From positions 1 to 5,115 of the forward strand of contig PFXB01000078.1 of the NCBI GenBank assembly GCA_002791435.1: a stretch of 5,115 bases of DNA. The letters run 5' to 3'. The notes beneath the pieces are model-generated. The model saw only the letters and a list, made by a program, of their open reading frames with translations. It was not told where the DNA came from and did not search any database. Position numbers and translations under genes: made by a program. Shown piece after piece: positions 1 to 4,965 of the stretch. The DNA is from a candidate division WWE3 bacterium CG_4_9_14_3_um_filter_43_9 (GTDB lineage Bacteria > Patescibacteriota > CPR3 > GCA-002780085). Every line of letters starts with the position of its first letter. The stretch's first letter is position 1.

Positions 1-78
1 TGAAACCTTCGGTTATAAGCAAAGCTTGAAACCTTCGGTTATAAGCAAAGCTTGAAACCTTCGGTTATAAGCAAAGCT
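1..78. repeat. Three tandem copies of a 26-bp hairpin-forming unit
   Basis: Three identical 26-bp units lie head to tail at 1-26, 27-52 and 53-78, with no differences between them. Read across unit junctions, each repeat forms an imperfect hairpin: arm GCTTGAAACC, loop TTC, arm GGTTATAAGC, with one G-T wobble and one A-A mismatch in ten pairs. Successive hairpins are separated by AAA. The first copy starts at base 1 without its leading GCT, so the array very probably continues to the left. There are no unique spacers, so this is not a CRISPR array. After base 78 the sequence matches the next unit only for TGA and then diverges. Function unknown; a minisatellite or REP-like array is the plain reading. 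Confidence 0.9.
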
Positions 79-101
79 TGATTCTCGCTGGTGCTCGAAT
101 T

Positions 102-129
102 AACGTCAGGATGACGTTTGGTACGTCAT
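102..129. other. Two overlapping, mutually exclusive inverted repeats (ACGTCA half-sites)
   Basis: Three half-sites alternate in orientation: ACGTCA at 103-108, TGACGT at 112-117 and ACGTCA at 123-128. They give two perfect 7-bp stems that share the middle arm: AACGTCA/TGACGTT with loop GGA (102-118) and ATGACGT/ACGTCAT with loop TTGGT (111-129). Both cannot form together. The site is about 90 bases upstream of the nucleotidyltransferase start, a position that would suit an operator for a dimeric regulator or an alternative-fold leader, but no promoter could be placed with confidence. The rest of 1-217 shows no gene. Confidence 0.5.
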
Positions 130-206
130 GCTACTATTACGAGATAACGCGAAACTGATCTGTATTAATGACTCATGTTGAAATTCTGCTTAACAATTGT
201 TGGCGC

Positions 207-212
207 AGGAAG
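207..212 (+). promoter_or_regulatory. Shine-Dalgarno AGGAAG that fixes the start of the nucleotidyltransferase gene
   Basis: AGGAAG sits five bases before ATG at 218. The same frame is open back to TTG codons at 197 and 200, but these have no ribosome site of their own and would place AGGAAG inside the coding sequence, so ATG 218 is preferred. Confidence 0.7.
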
Positions 213-217
213 AAAAA

Positions 218-958
218 ATGACTATTTCACAGCCAGTCGGTATCATTGGCAAAGCATTTGTAGACGGCCTCAAGGATATTCTCGGTGAAAAATTGTATGG
301 TGCTTATATTTATGGTGCCGCCGCCTTCCCGGATACATTGCCCACCAATGATATTGACTTCCACGTTATTTTGAAAGATAAGCTCACAGACAACGAAAGA
401 TCACAGTTGGAAAGACTGCACGGATCTTTGGCCAAGAAGTATCCGCCCATGGGTGGTGAGCTTGACGGTTATTACCTTCTTCTCAAAGATGCTCTTCAAA
501 GCTCGCCACCCAAAAGCCAGATGCGGAAACGGGCCACTGATAACTCCTGGGCTCTGCACCGTGAACACATTCTAGCGGGACGATACATCCTTCTTTTTGG
601 ACCTCATCCGAAAGAGATCTATCCACCCGCAACCTGGCCAGAGATCAAAACTGCATTAGACGGCGAACTGGATTACGTTGAGAAGCATTGGCAGGATTAT
701 CCGGACTACTGCATTCTCAACCTTGGCCGTCTTATTTACAGTTTCCAAACCAGAGACGTTGTCGTCTCAAAGGCCAAGGCAGCGGATTGGGCTTGCAAGG
801 CTCTGCCGCGATGGAAACGGCATATTAATTTGGCCAGGAAATCGTACGCTCGTCAGGCAACACCTAAAGATAAACAGTTCATGCTGGCTGAAGTTGGGAA
901 GTTTCTCGAATTTGCGAAGGAACGCATTGAGGAAGTATCCCAAAATACGTTCATATAG
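218..958 (+). CDS. Aminoglycoside nucleotidyltransferase-like protein (AadA/ANT(3'')-ANT(9) type)
   Basis: A 246-residue protein counted from ATG 218, close to the usual 250-260 of AadA-type enzymes. These transfer AMP from ATP to a hydroxyl of streptomycin and/or spectinomycin in the cytoplasm. The N-terminal nucleotidyltransferase fold shows YGAAAFPDTLPTNDIDF at about 32-48, with the metal-binding pair D45 and D47; family members have YGS here, and GAA is a mild departure. A third acidic residue, expected on the following strand, is probably E81 or D83 in ELDGYY. The C-terminal helical domain (DUF4111/AadA_C) is recognised by LNLGRLIYS at about 167-175 and by VSKAKAADWACKALP at about 183-197, matching the family's K-x-x-AA-x-WA-x-x-x-LP pattern. 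Both domains are complete with no frameshift. Drug specificity cannot be read from sequence; a chromosomal enzyme with another substrate is possible. It stands alone, with no integron-type or transposase gene beside it here. Confidence 0.85.
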   Translation: MTISQPVGIIGKAFVDGLKDILGEKLYGAYIYGAAAFPDTLPTNDIDFHVILKDKLTDNERSQLERLHGSLAKKYPPMGGELDGYYLLLKDALQSSPPKSQMRKRATDNSWALHREHILAGRYILLFGPHPKEIYPPATWPEIKTALDGELDYVEKHWQDYPDYCILNLGRLIYSFQTRDVVVSKAKAADWACKALPRWKRHINLARKSYARQATPKDKQFMLAEVGKFLEFAKERIEEVSQNTFI

Positions 959-990
959 CTCTGTAAAAACTAAATGTCGGATTTTCATTA

Positions 991-1081
991 TGTCATCCCG
1001 ACCGAAGTGGAGGGATTCCTTCGTGCAGGGTAAGGGATTCCTTCCTTCGACAAGCTCAGGACAGGCTAGCTCGGAATGACA
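991..1081. repeat. MITE-like palindromic element with 11-bp inverted ends
   Basis: The ends TGTCATCCCGA (991-1001) and TCGGAATGACA (1071-1081) are inverted repeats with a single mismatch. Inside is an 11-bp direct repeat AGGGATTCCTT at 1011-1021 and 1033-1043, then TTCGACAAGCTCAGGACAGG at 1046-1065. This interior and these ends match a short non-autonomous repeat scattered through many bacterial genomes, whose translation gives the spurious peptide PELVEG. No transposase is present and no clear target duplication is visible at the borders. It lies 32 bases after the nucleotidyltransferase stop and probably folds into one long hairpin, so it may also affect the 3' end of that transcript. Confidence 0.8.
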
Positions 1082-1386
1082 AATTGTTTTAACATCGCTA
1101 TAGTTCGAAGGAAACACGCTGACTCAGGCGCTTTACCAAACTACATCTTGGCCTTGGATTTAAAATACCGGCAGAAGTGAAAAAGTCGCACTTGCCACGA
1201 GAGAGATCGGTTGGTCGAAGAGGTAAGGAGTGAAGAACTTGCCCTGTAAGGGCAGGTTCGGATTTTTGACGTAAGTCAAAAATCTCTGAAAGAACCTCCC
1301 TCCCCGCCAGCCTTCGCCAAAGCTTCATATGACAGGAAAAACTCTGACTTATTTGTTTTTATTTTTGATTAAATACACCCAATTTA
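1082..1386. other. Gene-free stretch between the MITE-like element and the methyltransferase gene
   Basis: No reading frame here looks like a real gene. A 76-codon open frame on the minus strand (1098-1328) has no ribosome site and an unremarkable composition. The stretch holds a strong pair of hairpins (listed separately) and, from about 1336 on, turns abruptly AT-rich, the same composition as the gene that follows. Weak promoter-like hexamers occur around 1344-1377 (CTGACT, then TTAAAT after about 19 bases), but they are too degenerate to annotate. Confidence 0.6.
1235..1284 (+). other. Back-to-back hairpins, candidate structured RNA
   Basis: The first hairpin pairs GAACTTGCCC (1235-1244) with GGGCAGGTTC (1250-1259): ten pairs with one G-T wobble and loop TGTAA. 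One base later the second pairs GATTTTTGAC (1261-1270) with GTCAAAAATC (1275-1284): ten perfect pairs and loop GTAA. As + strand RNA the second loop is a GNRA tetraloop, which favours that strand. GAGGT at 1220-1224 can pair with ACCTC at 1294-1298 to enclose both in a three-way junction. Neither hairpin is followed by a T tract, so they are not ordinary intrinsic terminators. Transcription is not shown; a DNA-level palindromic repeat is the alternative. Confidence 0.45.
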
Positions 1387-1974
1387 ATGATTATGAATAT
1401 AATTGAATTAATTAGGAAATTGATATCACAACGGGTAATACGCCTTGGAAAACAACAAGTAATTAGACATTATCAAAGAGAGGCGGGTTATAAAATTCTA
1501 GTTGAAACAGGCACTTATTTTGGAGAGATGGTAAATAGTCAGAAAAATAATTTCGATAAAATAATTTCGATAGAGCTGGATAATAATCTTTATAAAAGAG
1601 CATTCGATAAATTTAAGAAATATAAGCATATTAAAATTCTAAACGGAGATGGTGGGGAAGTTTTGAACGACGTTTGTAAAGAACTTGATAAACCTGCAAT
1701 TTTCTGGCTCGATGGTCATTATTCTGGCGGGATTACAGCAAAGGGGAAAAAAGAAACTCCAATTTGTGAAGAATTAAAAGCAATATTTAAAAAAAATTAT
1801 AACCATATTATATTGATTGATGACGCAAGATTGTTTATTGGAGAAAATGATTATCCAACAATAGTAGAACTCTCTCGTTTTATAAAACAAAGAAATAGTG
1901 AATATAATATAGAAGTTAAAGAGGATATTATAAGGGCTGTACCTAAAAATATTATGAAAAGTCACTTTGCCTAA
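1387..1974 (+). CDS. Class I SAM-dependent methyltransferase-like protein, AT-rich
   Basis: A 195-residue soluble protein with no signal or membrane segment. It shows a Rossmann-type methyltransferase layout: ILVETGTYFGEMV at 37-49 (glycine-rich motif I), SIELD at 61-65 with an acidic residue at the end of strand 2, NGDGGE at 86-91, then WLDGHYSGG at 107-115, PICEEL at 125-130 and LIDDAR at 143-148. The WLDGHYSGG, P-I-x-x-EL and IDDAR combination is familiar from small methyltransferase-like proteins found in surface polysaccharide clusters; no substrate can be assigned. By eye the GC content is about a quarter, far below the roughly half of the neighbouring genes, and codons are strongly A/T-ending, pointing to transfer from another genome. 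No clear ribosome site precedes ATG 1387; the in-frame ATG at 1393 is an equally possible start. No sugar or glycosyltransferase gene accompanies it. Confidence 0.7.
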   Translation: MIMNIIELIRKLISQRVIRLGKQQVIRHYQREAGYKILVETGTYFGEMVNSQKNNFDKIISIELDNNLYKRAFDKFKKYKHIKILNGDGGEVLNDVCKELDKPAIFWLDGHYSGGITAKGKKETPICEELKAIFKKNYNHIILIDDARLFIGENDYPTIVELSRFIKQRNSEYNIEVKEDIIRAVPKNIMKSHFA

Positions 1975-1979
1975 CTTTT

Positions 1980-2183
1980 GAATTCACCAGAGAACTTCTG
2001 CCTGACGCGAAGCAGTGTATCAATCACCTTTTATCAATAGGCCCGGTTGAATTCAATTGTTCAAATGGCGAAGCAATGAAACTGCTATTGCCAACTTGGG
2101 TATCGCAAAACGAATTATACGCGAAACTGGATTCTCTAAAAGATAAACTTTATTGGGGTGATATCTATGCCAAGTTCATTTAA
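1980..2183 (+). pseudogene. Orphan 3' end of an unrecognised gene
   Basis: This frame is open from 1947 to the TAA at 2181-2183 and encodes about 67 residues from 1980, with protein-like composition: EFTRELLPDAKQ at the start, then GEAMKLLLPTWVSQNELYAK and a tail ending LYWGDIYAKFI. Charged and hydrophobic residues alternate as in helices. The only in-frame ATG is at 2076, has no ribosome site and would leave 35 residues, so the part beginning at 1980 lacks a start. It begins right where the AT-rich methyltransferase gene ends, and its base composition is closer to the general background. The best explanation is the tail of a gene whose front was lost when the AT-rich segment arrived or by a deletion. 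I do not recognise the family. A coincidental open frame is possible but less likely given the sequence character. Confidence 0.5.
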
Positions 2184-2238
2184 AACATGCGTCCGACTTC
2201 ATGTAATAGGGTGTATGCGGCTGGCTATCGCTAAACTT

Positions 2239-2263
2239 TTTTCCCACGCTGGGAGTGGGAAAA
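2239..2263. other. Nine-bp hairpin just upstream of the propeller gene
   Basis: TTTTCCCAC (2239-2247) pairs perfectly with GTGGGAAAA (2255-2263) around loop GCTGGGA. It ends 7 bases before the Shine-Dalgarno sequence. There is no T tract on the 3' side in either orientation, so it is not a standard intrinsic terminator. It could shape access to the ribosome site or protect the 5' end of the message; that role is inference. Confidence 0.5.
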
Positions 2264-2270
2264 TGATTTC

Positions 2271-2278
2271 AAAGGAGG
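2271..2278 (+). promoter_or_regulatory. Near-perfect Shine-Dalgarno AAAGGAGG
   Basis: AAAGGAGG closely matches the anti-Shine-Dalgarno sequence and lies four bases before ATG 2283. It is the strongest ribosome site in the window and fixes the propeller start. No other in-frame start nearby competes. Confidence 0.8.
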
Positions 2279-2282
2279 ACAA

Positions 2283-3320
2283 ATGAGTGAGGGAAATTTA
2301 AACCAGTTACTCAAGTCAAAAGAGACTTTACCGAAGCCTAAAAAAAGGTCAACTTGGCTTTTGTGGGTTGTCCTGATCATTGTAATCGCAGTGGGTGTGG
2401 GCATCTGGTTTTTATTAGTCCGAGAAAAGCCGTCGGTTGAAAATCCGGCATCTGAAAATTTTGGCGAAGAGGTGAACCTTACGGATAAAGGGAAAGATTT
2501 GAACGAATTCAACTGGTCGCAGATGGAGCAAGGGCCGTATCACGACAGGGTCTCTTTTGCCACCGGCGCCACCTTAACCGACTGGATCGATTCCGAAAAA
2601 ATCCTGGCCGAACATGCCAGCGTGCCGGATGTTTTAGTCAAAGACGCAACCCTTTACGTTTATTTTGTGGACGTTTCGCAAAACGGCAAACCGGAACAGA
2701 TCGGCCTTCTGCGCTCTGTTGATTACGGTCAAACCTGGGAGGAGAAGGTATTTGCTACCATTCAAGGCTTGGGCGACAAAGTGGCGGTTGACCCGGCACC
2801 CATGCTTTTGGAAGACGGCAGAATCCGTCTTTACTATTTCGACATTGGTTCGACCAAAACCCAGGGAACAGAAAACAACACCATCTATTCAGCCATTTCG
2901 TCAGACGGAATTAACTTTACCCAAGAGACGGGCTTCCGCTTTAGAAAGGCCGACATTTTTGACCCGGACGTTATCAAGATCAACGGCACTTGGCGGATGT
3001 ACGTCGGTACCGGCAATCAACAGGTTTTGACAGCTATTTCCCAAGACGGCCTGACTTTTACTTATGAGGGTGTGGCTCTAAACGGGGGCGCCATTCCCAA
3101 CGTCGTTTACGAAAACGGAACCTACTATCTTTTCACTGGAGGGATTGAAATTTCGACTTCGTCAGACGGAAAAACGTTTACCGAAACCGGAAAGAGGTTT
3201 GACTCAGGCGGTCCTACTAACGATCCCGGCGTAGCCAAACTTAGCGACGGCACTTACTTTATGGTTTACAAAACCGACGATGGGACAAAAAAGCCGCAAA
3301 ATAATCCGCCTGTAAACTGA
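2283..3320 (+). CDS. Membrane-anchored five-bladed beta-propeller protein (GH43/sialidase-like fold)
   Basis: 345 residues. A basic, polar N-terminus (1-23, with KPKKR) precedes one membrane helix at about 24-46 (WLLWVVLIIVIAVGVGIWF), followed by an acidic linker to about 100. No signal-peptidase site or lipobox is obvious, so this is probably a signal anchor with the bulk outside the cell. The rest has five repeating sheet units: VPDVLVKDATLYVYF near 114, DPAPMLLEDGRIRLYYF near 170, DPDVIKINGTWRMYVG near 227, IPNVVYENGTYYLFTG near 271 and DPGVAKLSDGTYFMVY near 314. Between them lie one canonical Asp-box (SVDYGQTW, 145-152) and three related turns, SSDGINF, SQDGLTF and SSDGKTF, at about 206, 253 and 293. 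Five blades suggest the glycoside hydrolase 43/32/68-like fold. A catalytic acidic triad could not be assigned, so it may bind glycan or act as a scaffold rather than cleave. The asparagine- and proline-rich tail ends at TGA. Confidence 0.75.
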   Translation: MSEGNLNQLLKSKETLPKPKKRSTWLLWVVLIIVIAVGVGIWFLLVREKPSVENPASENFGEEVNLTDKGKDLNEFNWSQMEQGPYHDRVSFATGATLTDWIDSEKILAEHASVPDVLVKDATLYVYFVDVSQNGKPEQIGLLRSVDYGQTWEEKVFATIQGLGDKVAVDPAPMLLEDGRIRLYYFDIGSTKTQGTENNTIYSAISSDGINFTQETGFRFRKADIFDPDVIKINGTWRMYVGTGNQQVLTAISQDGLTFTYEGVALNGGAIPNVVYENGTYYLFTGGIEISTSSDGKTFTETGKRFDSGGPTNDPGVAKLSDGTYFMVYKTDDGTKKPQNNPPVN

Positions 3321-3380
3321 GCATGGTATTAAGAAAGAGAGAAGGTAAGAAACTTCAGGAGGCAAAGAATTGTTCCGATC

Positions 3381-3452
3381 ATTTTCGAACAAAGTGAGAA
3401 AACTCACTTTTCGATAGCCTTGAAAATCACCCCGCAGTGCGGGGTAGATGTC
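3381..3452. repeat. Two-hairpin repeat module, copy 1
   Basis: Bases 3381-3430 match 4882-4931 with one difference. The shared part folds as TCGA-AC-AAAGTGAG, loop AAAA, CTCACTTT-TCGA: twelve pairs with a two-base bulge. It is followed by the linker TAGCCTTGAAAA and then a second hairpin private to this copy: ACCCCGC (3429-3435), loop AGT, GCGGGGT (3439-3445), ending in GATGTC (3447-3452). There is no T tract after either hairpin. The module begins 60 bases after the propeller stop and a run of the same frame stays open through it, but no start codon with a ribosome site supports a protein. Confidence 0.8.
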
Positions 3453-3488
3453 CACCGACTCGGCGGATCCCACGAGAAATCAAGAATA

Positions 3489-3520
3489 CCCTGGGCTTTA
3501 GCCCAGGGAAGATGTCATTT
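3489..3520. repeat. Solo second half of the repeat module
   Basis: CCCTGGGC (3489-3496) and GCCCAGGG (3501-3508) form a perfect eight-pair stem with loop TTTA, followed by AAGATGTCATTT. Bases 3493-3520 align with 4932-4959 with five differences in 28, so this is the distal half of the same module without the AAAGTGAG hairpin. It lies 36 bases after copy 1, making a compound cluster here. Confidence 0.65.
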
Positions 3521-3547
3521 TGTAAGCGGAAAACCCGTTTATTCTAG

Positions 3548-3763
3548 AGAAAGAGGCAAGAAGGCGGGAACAATTTATCAGCGCCGGTTTCGGAGGCGGA
3601 TGTAGGCTCAAACAAAATCCACGGCCGTTTTTTTGATAGATGCGTCTTACAAAAACTAGCTGAAAAATTGCAATTTTCCATCTTTGATAAGCCATCCGAT
3701 TTGGTATTTAATCAATGGCAAGAGCTGTTTTATGAGCAGGATAGAATTATTCATAAAGGCTGA
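3548..3763 (+). pseudogene. Second orphan gene tail, unrecognised
   Basis: The frame is open from after the TAG at 3545 to TGA at 3761-3763, about 71 residues. The last part reads like real protein: NKIHGRFFDRCVLQKLAEKL, then QFSIFDKPSDLVFNQWQELF and YEQDRIIHKG. No ATG or GTG lies in frame and no ribosome site is visible, so this is the surviving 3' part of a gene, or a gene with a frameshift near 3600. Its front would fall in the repeat cluster at 3381-3520, so repeat insertion or rearrangement may have destroyed it. Family not recognised. It could also be a chance open frame; the minus-strand frames over the same bases have less protein-like composition. Confidence 0.4.
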
Positions 3764-3779
3764 ATGGGATAGCTTGAGC

Positions 3780-3808
3780 TTGGATATGGTACCAATATAG
3801 GGTAAAAT
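3780..3808 (+). promoter_or_regulatory. Possible promoter of the acetyltransferase gene
   Basis: TAAAAT at 3803-3808 matches the -10 consensus at five of six positions. TTGGAT at 3780-3785, 17 bases upstream, matches the -35 consensus only at TTG. Transcription would start near 3815, giving a leader of about ten bases that barely contains the AAGGAG ribosome site. Weak by the -35 element. Confidence 0.3.
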
Positions 3809-3824
3809 CGGCTGAAGGAGAAAT

Positions 3825-4742
3825 ATGAACAGCATACGTATACGATCATATATCACGGTTAAGGATGAGCGAGCGGTTTTCGAGCTTTGGCAGAACCTTC
3901 TTGGCGAGATGTGGCCGCTTTCTCAAGAAACATTCCACCATGCGATACTTTTCCCGTTGGTCAGTGCATCAACACATCATTTTGTTGCCGAGAAAGATGG
4001 TGCTGTTATTGGGTTTATAGCTGTTATCGCGGAAGACAAAGCCGAGATTATGTGTCTTTTAGTCTCGAAAAACGAGCAAAGAAAAGGTATCGGCGCTAAA
4101 CTATTAAATACTGGTCTAGACGAGCTCAAAAAGAAAAAAATAACGGAAGTACATCTTGGTTCCGGCACTCATACCTATTTTTGGCCGGGTGTGCCGACTA
4201 ATCTACCGGTGGCCATCAATTTTTTCAAGAAAAATGGATTTATTTTTGAGAGTCTAAGCGCCGATATGGTGCTTGACTTAAACACCTATCAAACTCCGCC
4301 ATTTGTCTTTGAACGAGTAAAGGAGATCATGTTCGAACTTATCAAAGAGATAGAGGTAGACAAGGCTCTCACGTTTGAGAAAGATAACTTTCCTGAGTGG
4401 TGGCCGTATTATCAACGGGCAGCGAAAGAGAAACGGTTGAATAACGTTCTGCTGGCAAAAACAGCGGATAATAGGATTGTTGGAACAGTTTTTGTCGGGG
4501 AGCGATTGGTGACATGGGAAAAGCTTTTGGGCAGTAAGGTGGGTTCTCTGGGGGCACTAGGTGTCGCCGAAAATATGCGGAGTAGAGGCATTGGATTGGC
4601 ACTAGCCGCACGAGGCACCGAAATCATGCAAGAAAAAGGTTTGACAAAAGTGTATCTAGGCTGGACAGAGTTAACAGATTGGTATGGAAGACTGGGGTAT
4701 CAAATCTGGCGGGAATTTGCTATGGGAAGCTTAAAGTTTTGA
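3825..4742 (+). CDS. Tandem two-domain GNAT family N-acetyltransferase
   Basis: 305 residues, cytoplasmic, with no membrane segment. ATG 3825 follows AAGGAG (3815-3820) at four bases. Two GNAT domains lie in series. The N-terminal one (about 3-150) has MCLLVSKNEQRKGIGAKLL, whose Q85-R-K-G-I-G-A91 is the acetyl-CoA pyrophosphate-binding loop, then helix LDELKKKKITEVHL and the closing AINFFKKNGFIFES. The C-terminal one (about 165-305) has LGALGVAENMRSRGIGLALA with R252-S-R-G-I-G-L-A259, then KGLTKVYLGW and the typical end DWYGRLGYQIWREF. Both loops keep the R/Q-x-x-G-x-G/A pattern, so both domains could bind acetyl-CoA; in many tandem GNATs only one is active. The acceptor substrate is unknown. 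It is a stand-alone gene flanked by the decayed gene tail and repeat copy 2. TGA stop. Confidence 0.85.
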   Translation: MNSIRIRSYITVKDERAVFELWQNLLGEMWPLSQETFHHAILFPLVSASTHHFVAEKDGAVIGFIAVIAEDKAEIMCLLVSKNEQRKGIGAKLLNTGLDELKKKKITEVHLGSGTHTYFWPGVPTNLPVAINFFKKNGFIFESLSADMVLDLNTYQTPPFVFERVKEIMFELIKEIEVDKALTFEKDNFPEWWPYYQRAAKEKRLNNVLLAKTADNRIVGTVFVGERLVTWEKLLGSKVGSLGALGVAENMRSRGIGLALAARGTEIMQEKGLTKVYLGWTELTDWYGRLGYQIWREFAMGSLKF

Positions 4743-4881
4743 GCAGTAATGCTTTAATCGCAATCTTTACCAACTTTCATGCCTAAATGGATTATGAATG
4801 GCTAAATACTTCGGAGATCCGTGTGTTATGGCGATTGTTTCTAATGTAAAGATAATCAAACAACCCATGCTGCCTAATCTT

Positions 4882-4959
4882 ATTTTCGAACAAAGTGAGA
4901 AAACTCACTTTTCGATAGCCTTGAAAACCACGGGTTTTAGCCCGGTGAGGACGTCATTT
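4882..4959. repeat. Two-hairpin repeat module, copy 2 (complete)
   Basis: The first hairpin (AAAGTGAG 4892-4899, loop AAAA, CTCACTTT 4904-4911, plus flanking TCGA arms) is identical to copy 1. The second hairpin pairs CACGGG (4929-4934) with CCCGGTG (4941-4947), with one bulged G and loop TTTTAG, then GAGGACGTCATTT. The module ends seven bases before the next start codon, so it forms the 5' leader of the DUF167 gene if that gene is transcribed from upstream. The preceding bases 4743-4881 show no gene, terminator or promoter that I can support. Confidence 0.8.
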
Positions 4960-4965
4960 ACAGTC

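Noticed and set aside
1..78. CRISPR array
   Set aside because: The units are directly adjacent with no unique spacers.
767..1117. 116-codon open frame on the minus strand containing PELVEG
   Set aside because: It is antisense to the well-supported nucleotidyltransferase gene and reads through the MITE-like element, whose translation is a known source of spurious PELVEG proteins.
1098..1328. 76-codon minus-strand open frame over the hairpin pair
   Set aside because: No ribosome site, no recognisable domain, and most of it is inverted-repeat sequence.
3323..3397. 24-codon frame MVLRKREGKKLQEAKNCSDH... starting two bases after the propeller stop
   Set aside because: No ribosome site; it ends inside the first hairpin of repeat copy 1. 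It might be the front of a gene cut by the repeat, but it is too short to support.
3453..3470. CACCGACTCGG resembling the reverse complement of the Cas9 tracrRNA terminal stem
   Set aside because: The match is about 11 bases, with no CRISPR repeat, anti-repeat or cas gene in the window; coincidence.
3333..3605. Open frame through repeat copy 1 and the solo hairpin
   Set aside because: It consists mainly of repeat sequence, lacks a start with a ribosome site (only TTG at 3420), and has no family resemblance.
3621..3634. ACGGCCGT followed by a T run as an intrinsic terminator
   Set aside because: The palindrome has no loop, so it cannot form a terminator hairpin.
3656..3856. 66-codon hydrophobic minus-strand frame
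   Set aside because: It is the reverse of the gene tail at 3548-3763 and overlaps the start of the acetyltransferase gene; no ribosome site.
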